DNA of 64,000 nucleotides from Gp1-AA145 sp963757135 (GCA_963757135.1 CAVWQE010000011.1:62001-126000); one strand, 5' to 3'; positions 52,019 to 61,005 are shown, numbered from the stretch's first letter. The notes: generated from the letters alone by a model not told the origin. Made by a program: numbers and translations.

Positions 52019-53500
52019 ATGCACACGGAAACAATCGCAACGCTTGCCAACGCCGACGTGCAAACCGCGCCGAAGATGAAGATGACAACTGACACGCCAG
52101 GGGCGATCACCACGCCGGACAAAGTCGAGACCCGGCTTGGTACCCTCAAGTTTTTCGACGGGCTGCCGGACAAAGAGACCGCCCAGAAGGTCTACGACAA
52201 CCTCGATTTCCAGCGCGGCGTCGCGGCGGTCCTCAACACCATGCCAGTTGCGGGGCTCTATGCCACACGCGAAGGCTTCGCGACTATGGGGCCAGCCAAT
52301 CAGACCGTCTGCGTCGTTGAGTCGCTGCTGGACTCGAAGTCACTCATTCTCACGGCGAACAGCGAGACCATTTATACCCTAGTCTGGCTAGATACAAAGA
52401 ACGGTCCGCTCGTGGTGGAGCTACCGCCGAATGTTCTGGGCATGGTGGATGACTTCTGGCAACGTCCGGTCGTAGATGTTGGCAGGACTGGGCCCGACAA
52501 AGGCAAGGGCGGAAAATATCTGTTCCTGCCTCCGGGCTACAAGGGCAAAGTACCAGAGGGCTACTTCGTGGTGTCCTCGCCCACCTTCGGCAATTTTTTC
52601 TTCTTTCGTGGCTTCATGGTCGATGGCGAGATTAAGCCCGCCCTCGATGCCATCAAGAAACAGACACGCGTCTATTCGCTGGCGCAGGCCGCCCAGCCGC
52701 CGGAAATGAAATTTGTGAACATCTCCGGCAGAGCGTTCAACACCATCCATGCCTCCGATTTCAGCTTTTTCGAGGAAGTGAACCAGGTGGTGCAGGAAGA
52801 ACCGACCGAGGCGATAGATGCTGACACGCTCGGACTGCTCGCCTCAATCGGCATTCAAAAAGGCAAGCCGTTCGCACCCGATGCGCGGATGAAGAAAATC
52901 CTCAGCGAGGCGGCGGCGGTCGGCAACGCGACCGCGCGTGCGCTGTCTTTTCAGCCCCGCGACCCACGGTATTACCCGTATCCGAACAGCAGATGGATTA
53001 ACCCGTTCATCAGCGGTGTCTACTTCCTCGACGATGGGGCTCGCAACCTCGATGCCCGCACGTTCTACTACTTCCTCGCCCTGGGTATCTCGCCAGCGCA
53101 GTCTATCAAGATGGTCGGAGCCGGGTCGCAATACACAGCGGCATTCGCGGACGCCACGGGCAACCCACTTGACGGCTGCAAGACCTACAAGATCCACCTA
53201 CCGCCCAACATCCCGGCCAAAGATTTCTGGTCATTTGTCATCTATGACAACCAGACGCGCTCCATGCTCCAGACGGACCAGCGATTCCCAAGCATCGGCA
53301 GTCAAAAGAAGGATGTCATTGTCAATCCCGACACGTCGGTGGAAGTTTGGTTCGGCCCGACCGCGCCGACGGGTCATGAGGCGAATTGGGTTCAGACCGT
53401 TCCGGGGAAAGGCTGGTTCGTCATCTTGCGTCTCTATGGCCCGCTTGAGTCGTGGTTCGACAAGACGTGGAAACCGGGCGAGGTCGAACTGGTGAATTGA
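52019..53500 (+). CDS. DUF1254/DUF1214 domain protein
   Basis: A 493-residue protein. The DUF1254 half (about 50-190) shows LPDKETAQKVYDNLDFQRGV, then LDSKSLILTANSETIYTLVW, then DDFWQRPVVDVGRTGPDKGK. The DUF1214 half (about 360-490) shows GNPLDGCKTYKIHLPPNIPA, KDFWSFVIYDNQTRSMLQT, and GWFVILRLYGPLESWFDKTW. The family is widespread, mainly periplasmic or cell-associated, and has no settled biochemical function. No clear signal peptide is visible. GGGAGGC precedes the ATG. It is the sole gene between repeat copies 11 and 12. Confidence 0.88.
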   Translation: MHTETIATLANADVQTAPKMKMTTDTPGAITTPDKVETRLGTLKFFDGLPDKETAQKVYDNLDFQRGVAAVLNTMPVAGLYATREGFATMGPANQTVCVVESLLDSKSLILTANSETIYTLVWLDTKNGPLVVELPPNVLGMVDDFWQRPVVDVGRTGPDKGKGGKYLFLPPGYKGKVPEGYFVVSSPTFGNFFFFRGFMVDGEIKPALDAIKKQTRVYSLAQAAQPPEMKFVNISGRAFNTIHASDFSFFEEVNQVVQEEPTEAIDADTLGLLASIGIQKGKPFAPDARMKKILSEAAAVGNATARALSFQPRDPRYYPYPNSRWINPFISGVYFLDDGARNLDARTFYYFLALGISPAQSIKMVGAGSQYTAAFADATGNPLDGCKTYKIHLPPNIPAKDFWSFVIYDNQTRSMLQTDQRFPSIGSQKKDVIVNPDTSVEVWFGPTAPTGHEANWVQTVPGKGWFVILRLYGPLESWFDKTWKPGEVELVN

Positions 53501-53549
53501 GCGCGAATAGCAGAGCTACCCAGCTTCGAAGCCCTGAACATACAGCATA

Positions 53550-53775
53550 GCTGTCGAAACATCCCCATAGCGCTCAAGTGCCTTGCGCAGGGGTTTTGAG
53601 CGCAAACGCCTGTGCCTGTTGAAAAACTCTTTCCTACGAAATTCGCAAAAATAAAATCGCGTCAGGATGCGTTATAAACGATCTTCTCGAATCGCAAGAC
53701 ATTTTGTATCCCCAAAATTTGAGCAGTTTGCGCCTAAAAGTGAGTTTTTCAACAGGCACGCCTGTTTTCGTCAAC
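53550..53775 (+). repeat. Dispersed palindromic repeat, copy 12, interrupted by a 148-bp element
   Basis: The left half GCTGTCGAAACATCC, then CCATAGCGCTCAAG (to 53579), pairs with TTTTGAGCGC (53594-53603); AAACGCCT follows to 53611. After an inserted element (53612-53759) the repeat resumes with GCCTGTTTTCGTCAAC, ending at 53775. Removing the insert and one GCCT restores a complete copy. Confidence 0.85.
53612..53759. mobile_element. 148-bp MITE-like element with 4-bp target duplication
   Basis: Perfect 18-bp terminal inverted repeats GTGCCTGTTGAAAAACTC (53612-53629) and GAGTTTTTCAACAGGCAC (53742-53759). GCCT is duplicated on both sides (53608-53611 and 53760-53763). It contains no credible ORF, so it is a non-autonomous element mobilised by an unidentified transposase. 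Confidence 0.88.
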
Positions 53776-53835
53776 TGAGACTCGGTTTTCGCATCCGTCG
53801 TAAAATGCTTGTTGGCTGCTCACATCGAGGACTCG

Positions 53836-54219
53836 ATGCCTGTGAGGGTTCCCGTCGTTAAAGGAAAGGTCACTCTATTACCCGAACTCTCCGACGGGCG
53901 TCGGGGTCTGAACACGGGACACTATCGACCACATATCGTCATTGGGCCCCAGTCACAGCGAGTGGCAATTCGTGAGGGGGATCGTTACACAGAGAATTAT
54001 CGCGGTGTCATGTTCGTCGGAGGGCCCGATTCCATGGAGCCGGGCGAAACAGCAGAGGTAAGTTTGGCGCTGATGTTTTTCCCCGAAGATCCCTACTCTG
54101 AAGTCCAGCCAGGTGCGACATTCACTATTCGCGAGGGGTCGCTCTTTGTGGGTTTCGGAGTCATTCTGTCTCGGGGATTGGAGACGTTTCCCGGCTATCT
54201 TGGTCGTCAATGCATGTAA
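53836..54219 (+). CDS. EF-Tu domain 3-like small protein
   Basis: About 127 residues from the ATG at 53836 (MPVRVPVVKGKVTLLPELSD). The sequence follows the third beta-barrel domain of elongation factor Tu: GLNTGHYRPHIVIGPQ, YRGVMFVGGPDSMEPGETAE, and YSEVQPGATFTIREGSLFVG. There is no GTPase domain, so it is not a translation factor. Free-standing domains of this kind are known as uncharacterised bacterial proteins. It shares its repeat-bounded interval with the next gene, 46 bases downstream. Confidence 0.75.
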   Translation: MPVRVPVVKGKVTLLPELSDGRRGLNTGHYRPHIVIGPQSQRVAIREGDRYTENYRGVMFVGGPDSMEPGETAEVSLALMFFPEDPYSEVQPGATFTIREGSLFVGFGVILSRGLETFPGYLGRQCM

Positions 54220-54265
54220 TCGCCTGCTAGCACCAATTGTCTGAAACTGTAGAAACTAACTTCAC

Positions 54266-54721
54266 ATGTTCAGTGTCAGTAACAATCAGCGTCAAATGGT
54301 GCGTTACAAGACAGCCCTCTTGGTTGGATTCTTGCTTGCCCAACTTGTGGCCGGGGTAGGCATCGGCTTCGCTCAGACTTCTCGATCTTTGCAAGATCGA
54401 ATCCCGAAACCTGACCCGAAGAAGTACCACTTAGTGCGAGATGCCACGGACTGGAAAAATCCTTATCTGATTGTTCGGCCCGGCGGTATAGAAATCGTTG
54501 GAATGACTCCTGTTGAGCGAGCCATCCCTGTCGAGTCAGTTCAGGGGGTGTTGGAGAGATTGCCGGACTCGGCATGGCCCTATGGCTTGATCGTGGCCGT
54601 GCAGGACGTTGGGATATCGTCAGGAAAAACAGATTTACCGCGAATAGAGGCCAACCGAACAAAATTACTGACAATACTAAGAGAGCTTGGCATCGCCGTG
54701 GATCGGTGGCCCTCAGCTTAA
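54266..54721 (+). CDS. Secreted hypothetical protein
   Basis: A 151-residue protein with a hydrophobic N-terminus (KTALLVGFLLAQLVAGVGIG, cleaved near FAQT). The mature part contains a compact alpha/beta unit, LIVRPGGIEIVGMTPVERAI, PYGLIVAVQDVGISSG, and TKLLTILRELGIAVDRWPS. The last part resembles a short ExbD-like biopolymer-transport fold, but too weakly to assign. Its TAA is followed immediately by repeat copy 13. An internal ATG at 54296 could be the true start. Confidence 0.6.
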   Translation: MFSVSNNQRQMVRYKTALLVGFLLAQLVAGVGIGFAQTSRSLQDRIPKPDPKKYHLVRDATDWKNPYLIVRPGGIEIVGMTPVERAIPVESVQGVLERLPDSAWPYGLIVAVQDVGISSGKTDLPRIEANRTKLLTILRELGIAVDRWPSA

Positions 54722-54784
54722 GTGTTGCAACATCCCGATTACGCTCAAAATGGTCGATTCACGAATACGCCTGTTTCCGTCAAT
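54722..54784 (+). repeat. Dispersed palindromic repeat, copy 13
   Basis: GTGTTGCAACATCCC then GATTACGCTCAAAATGG, loop, then the ATACGCCTG box and TTTCCGTCAAT end. It starts directly after the stop codon of the secreted protein. Confidence 0.8.
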
Positions 54785-54792
54785 CAGAGTCC

Positions 54793-55218
54793 CTACACAT
54801 TGAAATCGGTTTCCATCACGACGGGTTCCGGTTGGAGCTCAGGACCGTCCACCATCACACTGCGTCCGGGCTTTCCCGGTTTGTAGCGGACGCTGACTTG
54901 TTTTCCCACGGGCAGCTCTTTTTCCAACCACTCATTCAGCGCCTCTAAGTTTCGCAATGTCGGTGTAAGCCAGGCTCCTGAATATTCACGGTCATCAACC
55001 GAATAGCTGTACCGCACCTGAGTAAAACACGTGCCCTTGCGAGTATCGCCCATATACGTTGGATTGTCGTATCTCTCGACCCTGCCCGACGTGAGCGTCC
55101 ACGAATCGTTGCCCCAGTATCTGATTATTCTGCTTATCCAATAGATCACGAGGCCTGTCAGGGTGATCGCCGTGATCCACGGCACGACCTTCGTCACGAT
55201 GTGCCCCGCAGTCACCAT
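54793..55218 (-). CDS. DUF3592-family membrane protein
   Basis: A 141-residue protein with an N-terminal membrane helix (VVPWITAITLTGLVIYWISR). The DUF3592-like beta domain shows WTLTSGRVERYDNPTYMGDT, then VRYSYSVDDREYSGAWLTPT, and ELPVGKQVSVRYKPGKPGRS. The family is membrane-anchored and uncharacterised. It is on the minus strand between repeat copies 13 and 14. Confidence 0.8.
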   Translation of the reverse strand: MVTAGHIVTKVVPWITAITLTGLVIYWISRIIRYWGNDSWTLTSGRVERYDNPTYMGDTRKGTCFTQVRYSYSVDDREYSGAWLTPTLRNLEALNEWLEKELPVGKQVSVRYKPGKPGRSVMVDGPELQPEPVVMETDFNV

Positions 55219-55240
55219 CGGACTATTCTACTTCGCCGTG

Positions 55241-55259
55241 GTTGGCGATAAATCGCCAT
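55241..55259 (+). repeat. Dispersed palindromic repeat, copy 14, left part, interrupted by an IS
   Basis: GTTGGCGATAAATCGCCAT. The right part resumes after the IS at about 56638 (TACACTCAGAACGCGCC, with GCACGCCTG box near 56664). The break is at the same internal position as in copy 3. Confidence 0.85.
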
Positions 55260-56637
55260 CTCTGACAATGTCGGCGGTGTCAAGCAGTTTTGAAGCACAC
55301 TCCAGCGAGCACTCGGAGAAGAGCGCCATTTCGCTCTAGCGGATGGTTTGCCTCGTCCAACCCAGGCTCGCTTGTAATCGTCTCAGGTCAGGAACTCGGT
55401 CCGACCCATGCATCTCATCGATCTCTTACTGCGATCATGATTACTACTTCGAACTCCTCCATAAGAGGAGCGGGATGCCCAATCAATAACTCGGTGTTCT
55501 ACAGCACACCATGGCGATTTCCGGGCTCTCCCGCGTGCGAACCGAACTTTTTCAACTGCTGGTAATTCCATTCCTTACGCATCATCCAGAACAGCTGAAC
55601 GGCAAGCCGGCGGGCCATGGCCACCTTCGCAATCTTCCGTCCCCGCCGCAGCACCAGGTGTAAATATTTACTGCGCCATTCCGGCAGACTGCGCACCGTG
55701 ACTTGTGCCGCCTCCACCAGCAGGAAACGCATCATCGAACTGCCTTGCTTGGTGATGTGTCCCAACCGCCGCCGGTTTCCGCTGGACTCCTCCAGCGGCA
55801 CCAGTCCCAGATAGCTGGCCACCTGCTTGCCGCAGGGAAAGCGATTTACGCTCTCCGATGATCAGCACGAAGGCCAGCGCCGTCAGCGAGCCCACGCCAG
55901 GATGCGTCCGCAAGCGCTGCGCCGCTGGACACCTCTCCACTTCCTGCTCAACCGCCTGGCTCAGCTCCGCGATTGTCGGCGTCAGTCGGTCCAGCAAATC
56001 TAGCAGATCACGCCGCCGCCGAGCGGCCCACGGAGCTAGGCGGAACGACTCCAGTTGCTGCCGTCCCTGTTCGCGCCACAACTTCTTCTTACAGCGCAGA
56101 CCCTCGTTGAGGGCCACCGCCTGCAACTGGTTCATGATTCGCGTGCGCGCCTGCACCATGCGATGCCGGTGCCACAGCAGTTGCCGCAGATCACGGTTCT
56201 CCCAACTCGGTACCCAGATCTGCGGGAAGCGATCTTCCAGCAGCAAGCGCAGAATCAGTTGCGCATCCTGTCGATCCGTCTTCTGCTTGCGCACGCGCTT
56301 GGTGCGAATCTCGGCTGCGTCTCCGATCCGCAACTCAAACTGCAACTCGGCCACAAGGCGCTCGAACCAGCGAGCGTGTCCGCTGGCTTCCATGCCCACG
56401 CGCACCTTCTGGCCGACTAGAGCACGCCGTAGAACTTCTCCGCCTCGGCGGGATGCGCGAGCCGCTTTTCCTGAAACTCTCCGGTCTCGGTATCCACCGA
56501 AGCTATTTGTTGAAACTCGGGATGGAAATCTACTCCTATAATCATCATTGTTCGGCTCCTTTCTCCCGAGCCTGTTGGTTGGTTTTGGCACCACCAACTT
56601 ACTCGGGCATGGGAGCCGACATTGTCATGGAATCAAT
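55260..56637 (-). mobile_element. IS110-family (IS1111-type) element, degenerate copy
   Basis: About 1.38 kb, homologous to 43193-44565. Subterminal inverted repeats ACAATGTCGGC (55265-55275) and GCCGACATTGT (56615-56625) are intact. The transposase gene is frameshifted, so mobility would need help from the other copy. Confidence 0.85.
55499..56548 (-). pseudogene. IS110-family transposase with two frameshifts
   Basis: The start MMIIGVDFHPEFQQIASVDT reads to EAEKFYGVL and then meets a stop (about 56420), while the continuation VRVGMEASGHARWFERLVAE is in another frame. That frame runs to FVLIIGERK, and a second shift near 55840 moves the product to VASYLGLVPLEESSGNRRRL in the frame that ends at 55499. 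Joined, the pieces match the intact transposase at 43432-44478 over its full length. Two lesions argue for decay rather than a single sequencing error. Confidence 0.87.
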
Positions 56638-56744
56638 TACACTCAGAACGCGCCTACCGTGAGGCACGCCTGAACTCCCAAAGAAAGCCAGCCGAAACGC
56701 CCTCCGTGCGAGAACTCTAACCTTCGTCTTGGTATGCTCTGGTG

Positions 56745-57362
56745 ATGGAGACGGTGCTCAATCGGCAAGGTGCGGCGCAGCGTGGAAAACGCTTGGAGTA
56801 TTTCACGATTGGGTGGAACACTCTGGAGGGAGTGGTCGCGGTCGTCGCTGGGGCACTTGCAGGGAGCATCTCTCTATTGGGATTCGGAATTGACAGCTTC
56901 ATAGAAGTTACGTCTGGTACAGTGCTGCTCTGGAGAATGTCAGTTGACGCTGACGCGCTGAATCGGGAGCGGAACGAGATGCTCAGTTTGCGGGTTGTTG
57001 GCGTCTGCTTCTTGGCACTAGCCCTTTATGTCGGTTACGAGTCTGTTTCCGATCTCGTCAGAAGAACAGCTCCCGAGGACAGCATTCCGGGAATCATCTT
57101 GGCTTGTGTTTCGCTGGTGGTGATGCCAGTTCTATCGAGGGCAAAGAAAAGAGTGGCCACCGATCTCGGGAGCTCGGCCATGCATGCCGACGCCAAGCAG
57201 ACTGATTTCTGCGTGTACTTGTCCGCCATTCTATTGGTTGGGTTGCTTCTTAACGCGATGCTCGGCTGGTACTGGGCTGACCCACTTGCGGGGCTGATCA
57301 TGGTCCCCATCATTGCCAAAGAAGGATTTGATGGAATCAGGGCGAGAGCTTGCTGCGACTAG
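56745..57362 (+). CDS. Cation-diffusion-facilitator-like transporter
   Basis: About 205 residues from the ATG at 56745 (a GTG directly before it is also possible). It has about five membrane segments: WNTLEGVVAVVAGALAGSIS, LLGFGIDSFIEVTSGTVLLW, LRVVGVCFLALALYVGYESV, IILACVSLVVMPVLSRAKKR, and VYLSAILLVGLLLNAMLGWY. GFGIDSFIE and HADAKQTDFCVYLS match the two metal-binding helices of CDF/ZitB-type proteins, with D and H/D in place. The C-terminal cytoplasmic domain is missing, as in many short CDF relatives. It probably exports a divalent metal. It is the first gene of the repeat-free stretch. Confidence 0.78.
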   Translation: METVLNRQGAAQRGKRLEYFTIGWNTLEGVVAVVAGALAGSISLLGFGIDSFIEVTSGTVLLWRMSVDADALNRERNEMLSLRVVGVCFLALALYVGYESVSDLVRRTAPEDSIPGIILACVSLVVMPVLSRAKKRVATDLGSSAMHADAKQTDFCVYLSAILLVGLLLNAMLGWYWADPLAGLIMVPIIAKEGFDGIRARACCD

Positions 57363-57528
57363 CAATCACGACCTCCTCGGCCTGCGCAATCGTTGGAATC
57401 GGATCTGTATAGTCGCCCAAGTGCCCTTCGAAAAAGAGCCGAAAGTATTCTGGAAACTTCCAAGTATCGGATATCAAGAACTTCCAATATCGGTTGGTAA
57501 ACCGCTCTGGTATTTCGTCGAGGCGCAT
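57337..57528 (-). CDS. Hypothetical 63-residue protein
   Basis: A minus-strand frame from the ATG at 57526-57528 with GGAAGACG upstream. The product (MRLDEIPERFTNRYWKFLIS, then TWKFPEYFRLFFEGHLGD, then a helix AQAEEVVIASRSKLSP) has the composition of a small folded protein with many aromatics, and the longer frame upstream does not. It overlaps the last 26 bases of the convergent cation transporter gene. No family recognised. Confidence 0.5.
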   Translation of the reverse strand: MRLDEIPERFTNRYWKFLISDTWKFPEYFRLFFEGHLGDYTDPIPTIAQAEEVVIASRSKLSP

Positions 57529-57661
57529 TGTCGTCTTCCCGAATGAGTTTTCCCGCGCCGTGAGACCGGAAGGCGCGGGAATGCAGCCGCGTATCAGTTC
57601 GAGGGAATCAGCTTGGGGGCTAAGGAAGTCTCCGGCGGGCAAGATACTCTGATAGGGAGCT

Positions 57662-58039
57662 ATGGATAGCGTTCGCGTCGACAAGTGGGTGTGGGCGGCA
57701 CGATTTTTCAAAACGCGCAGTTTGGCGGCGCGAGCTTGTGAACTCGGCCGCATTCTCTGCAATAAGCAGCTAGTCAAACCTGCTCGCGCCATTCACGTTG
57801 GCGAGTTGTTGCAGATCCGAACTGAGCGCGATGAGTTCGAGGTGGAAGTTCTGTTTCTCAGTGAAGTTCGTGGCCCCGCGTCTGTCGCGCAGACTCTTTA
57901 TCGAGAAACCGAATCCAGTCGCGAGAAAAGACTGATCCTTGCTCAAGATCGGCGCGAAGGAATGCTTCTTAGTCCTGCTCCCGAGAGCAGACCCTCCAAG
58001 CGCGATCGGCGAAGGATCCGACAGTTCAGGCAAGAATGA
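57662..58039 (+). CDS. S4-domain RNA-binding protein (Hsp15-like)
   Basis: A 125-residue basic protein. The S4 domain (about 3-65) shows VRVDKWVWAARFFKTRSLAA, then ACELGRILCNKQLVKPARAI, then VHVGELLQIRTE-like sequence. The Arg/Lys-rich tail (PSKRDRRRIRQFRQE) is typical of ribosome-associated heat-shock protein 15, which binds stalled 50S subunits carrying peptidyl-tRNA. Length and order match. It is monocistronic upstream of the SRAP gene, 100 bases away. Confidence 0.85.
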   Translation: MDSVRVDKWVWAARFFKTRSLAARACELGRILCNKQLVKPARAIHVGELLQIRTERDEFEVEVLFLSEVRGPASVAQTLYRETESSREKRLILAQDRREGMLLSPAPESRPSKRDRRRIRQFRQE

Positions 58040-58139
58040 CGAAAAATCGAGGTCGGCAGCACCTTGAGCATGAGTCTCGCGTCAATCGATTGACGCGGAC
58101 GCGGGCGAAGATCGGCGAACTGCTACCATAATTTACTGC

Positions 58140-60731
58140 ATGTGTGGGCGTTACCGATTGTCGCGGCGGAAACAGATCATCGAGGAATACTTCGAGACTG
58201 CCTACTGGCAAGACGAGTGGTCACCGCGTTACAACATTGCGCCGACGCAACCGATCCTCGTTGTCCAACAGCGCCCGAAAGAACCCGTCCGTAAACTGTC
58301 GCTGATGAAGTGGGGATTGATTCCTTCGTGGTCAAAAGACCCTTCTGCCGCTGCCCGGATGATCAATGCAAGATCGGAAACAGCGAGCAACTTGCCCGCA
58401 TTCCGCGATACGTTGAAATTTCCCAGATGCCTGATCCCTGCTGACGGATTCTATGACTGGCAGAGGTCGGGGAAGACTAAGCAACCATTTTGTTTTGAAG
58501 TAAGGGATGGGGAATTATTCGCGTTCGCTGGCATCTGGGATCGCTGGCAGGGTGGCGGCATCGCGATCGAGACCTGCTCGATTCTCACCACAACGCCAAA
58601 TGCCGTGACCTCGCCAGTCCACGATCGGATGCCAGTCATCCTTCACCCAGACATCTACGATTTGTGGCTAGATCCGGGGATGACGGATGTGGCTACGGCA
58701 TCCGATCTGTTGAAGCCCTACGACGGCCGGCTGATGCGGTGCTATCCCGTGAGCACGCGGGTCAATCAGGTCGCAAACGACGATGAAGAATGTTCGCGAC
58801 CCGGCGGGGACTCTTCCTGCAGACTTCGCCCTCTCCACACATTTAGCCTGGGGACACAGACATTGACACTCGCAAGAACTCGTTTCCTGTCTTGGCTGGC
58901 AGCATTTTTGTTTTTGATTCCTCCTTTCGCCTTTACGCAGCAAACCGCTGCTCCCAGTCCCGCTTCATCCAGCCCTAATAGTGCCCCTCCCAAGCCAACC
59001 GCTGCGCCCGAGAGCGTTATTGTCACCGGTACTTTCGAGCCCATTCCATTATCAGAGTCCAATCGTTCGGTGGTGTCTTTTGATACCCAAACCCAACCGC
59101 TCCTCTACCACTCTTTTATCGATTACCTCGCAGTCGATCCCTCGATTGACCTACAGCAACGGGAAGTCGATGGAGTGCAGGCGGATCTTTCAATCCGCGG
59201 CTCGTCGTTTGAGCAGTCGCTGGTTCTGGTCAACGGATTTAGGGTGAACGATGCCCAGACCGGCCATCATGATTTAGACATTCCCTTACCGCTCGAATCT
59301 ATTGCGCGCATCGAGGTTCTGCACGGCGTGGGTTCGACGTTATATGGGGCCGATGCCGTGGGCGGAGCAGTGAATTTCATCACCAGCGAACCGACAGCCG
59401 CTGAGTTTCGCGTGCGTATTGGATTTGGCAATTTCGGATTTGACCAGCAGCACCTGTCAGGGTCGTTGGCACGGGGCAACTTGTCGGAGCAGATTTCGGT
59501 CGCCCGCGATGCTTCCTCGGGTTTTCGGACGGACCGCGATTACACGAATGAGTCGCTCTCCTCGGAGACACGATTCAAAAGCGGCTGGGGTGAAACCGAC
59601 GTTCTTCTCGCCGGGAGCGATCGTCCTTTCGGAGCCGATCAATTCTATGGCGACTTTCCCTCTTGGGAGCGAACCAAGAGCTGGTTCGCTTCGATCGATC
59701 AGACGGCCGGGGAGAACACCGACCTCGCGTTTGGCTATCGCCGGCACGCGGACGAGTTTGTGCTGGTGCGCGACGAGCCATCTCTCTACGAGAACAATCA
59801 CGTCAGTCAAAACTGGCAGGCAGCGGTCCGGCGTCGCTCGACGATTCGCGAAAGTGACACGGTAGCGTATGGATTCGAAGCCGACGGCGACGTGATCGAC
59901 AGCAACAACTTGGGCCATCATGCGCGTAATCGCGAAGCCGGGTATCTCAATTTCGATCTGCGGTTTTGGCAGCGGGTATTTCTCTCGGCGGGTGCGCGCG
60001 AAGAAGGCTTCAGCGGCGGACGCACGGAATTTTCTCCGACGCTTGCGGGAGGAATCTGGCTTCGAGACGGCTTGCGGCTGCGCGGGAGCGTGAGCCGCGG
60101 GTTCCGTCTTCCAACGTACACCGACCTCTACTACAGCGACCCGGCGAATCTCGGCAATCCTTTGCTCCAGCCGGAGTCGGCGTGGGGCTTTGAAGCGGGA
60201 CCCGAATGGAATCCTGGTGGTAGGTTCTCCGCCCAGCTGACTGGTTTTTATCGTCGTGAACGTAACGACATCGATTACGTGAAATCGAGCGCCTCGGCTC
60301 CGTGGCAGGCAACGAATATCGGGAAGCTCAACTTCGCAGGTCTCGAAACCCTGGTTCGCGCCAAGGTTCGCAAGGGGCAGGAGCTCGAATTCGCCTACAC
60401 TGCGTTACACGGAAGCGAGCCGCCGCAGCCGGGCTTGATCTCGAAATACGTCTTCAACTATCCCAGGCACAACGCCACCTTTGCCTGGCTGGGCGAATTC
60501 AAGCATGCGATCGCCGTGCGTAATCGCGTCGGCGTCACCCAGCGGTTCGGGCAAGACGCCTATCCTCTCTGGGACATCGCTGCCACGCGCGCTCGCGGCC
60601 GAGTGCGACCGTATATTCAGCTTTCGAACCTCAGTAATACGGGTTACGAAGAAATTTCCGGAGTATCGATGCCGGGAAGAAGTGTGATCGGCGGGGTGGA
60701 AATCGTATTCGGACGAGATGCATTGCATTAA
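58140..60731 (+). CDS. SRAP (YedK/HMCES-like) protein fused in frame to a TonB-dependent receptor
   Basis: An 863-codon frame with two unrelated proteins. Residues 1 to about 225 are a complete SRAP domain: catalytic Cys2 in MCGRYRLSR, YNIAPTQPILVV, MKWGLIPSWSKDP, NARSETASN, CLIPADGFYDWQR, and MPVILHPDIYDLWLD. SRAP proteins crosslink to abasic sites in single-stranded DNA. Residues about 242-863 are a BtuB-like receptor with its own signal peptide (RFLSWLAAFLFLIPPFAF), plug (VDGVQADLSIRGSSFEQSLV, GSTLYGADAVGGAVNF) and barrel to IVFGRDALH. A cytoplasmic DNA-repair domain cannot precede a signal peptide functionally, so the stop codon was probably lost or missed. A TTG at 58863 could start the receptor independently. 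Confidence 0.85.
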   Translation: MCGRYRLSRRKQIIEEYFETAYWQDEWSPRYNIAPTQPILVVQQRPKEPVRKLSLMKWGLIPSWSKDPSAAARMINARSETASNLPAFRDTLKFPRCLIPADGFYDWQRSGKTKQPFCFEVRDGELFAFAGIWDRWQGGGIAIETCSILTTTPNAVTSPVHDRMPVILHPDIYDLWLDPGMTDVATASDLLKPYDGRLMRCYPVSTRVNQVANDDEECSRPGGDSSCRLRPLHTFSLGTQTLTLARTRFLSWLAAFLFLIPPFAFTQQTAAPSPASSSPNSAPPKPTAAPESVIVTGTFEPIPLSESNRSVVSFDTQTQPLLYHSFIDYLAVDPSIDLQQREVDGVQADLSIRGSSFEQSLVLVNGFRVNDAQTGHHDLDIPLPLESIARIEVLHGVGSTLYGADAVGGAVNFITSEPTAAEFRVRIGFGNFGFDQQHLSGSLARGNLSEQISVARDASSGFRTDRDYTNESLSSETRFKSGWGETDVLLAGSDRPFGADQFYGDFPSWERTKSWFASIDQTAGENTDLAFGYRRHADEFVLVRDEPSLYENNHVSQNWQAAVRRRSTIRESDTVAYGFEADGDVIDSNNLGHHARNREAGYLNFDLRFWQRVFLSAGAREEGFSGGRTEFSPTLAGGIWLRDGLRLRGSVSRGFRLPTYTDLYYSDPANLGNPLLQPESAWGFEAGPEWNPGGRFSAQLTGFYRRERNDIDYVKSSASAPWQATNIGKLNFAGLETLVRAKVRKGQELEFAYTALHGSEPPQPGLISKYVFNYPRHNATFAWLGEFKHAIAVRNRVGVTQRFGQDAYPLWDIAATRARGRVRPYIQLSNLSNTGYEEISGVSMPGRSVIGGVEIVFGRDALH

Positions 60732-61005
60732 GTAGCCAGTGTCGGTTTGTGGCTGCAGCCTCCGCTGCCGTAGCAGCAATTGCGAGAAAGGGATCGGCAC
60801 TGTGTTCGCAGAGGGGGCAATCAATAATTGACCTCGCCGCTGAAGGCCAAGAGAGCAGAAAGAGCTTTTCGCCTTCCAGCACGAACCAGAAGGGATCGAG
60901 ATTGTTTTCCACGGACTTCCTGGGGATGACGCTGATTTTGATCTGGCGGTGGCGGGTGAGGCGTTTTTCAGATCGTTGTTTGGGTTTGGCGTTTGCATAC
61001 CGCAC
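60631..61005 (-). CDS. Doubtful 124-residue ORF antisense to the receptor end
   Basis: Starts at 61005 and runs past the convergent receptor stop. The centre (KISVIPRKSVENNLDPFWFV, then LEGEKLFLLSWPSAARSIID) looks protein-like and includes a CPLC pair, but the last 35 residues are antisense to the receptor gene. It could be a short gene ending earlier, or chance. The 60732-61058 gap has no other candidate. Confidence 0.25.
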   Translation of the reverse strand: MRYANAKPKQRSEKRLTRHRQIKISVIPRKSVENNLDPFWFVLEGEKLFLLSWPSAARSIIDCPLCEHSADPFLAIAATAAEAAATNRHWLLNAMHLVRIRFPPRRSHFFPASILRKFLRNPYY

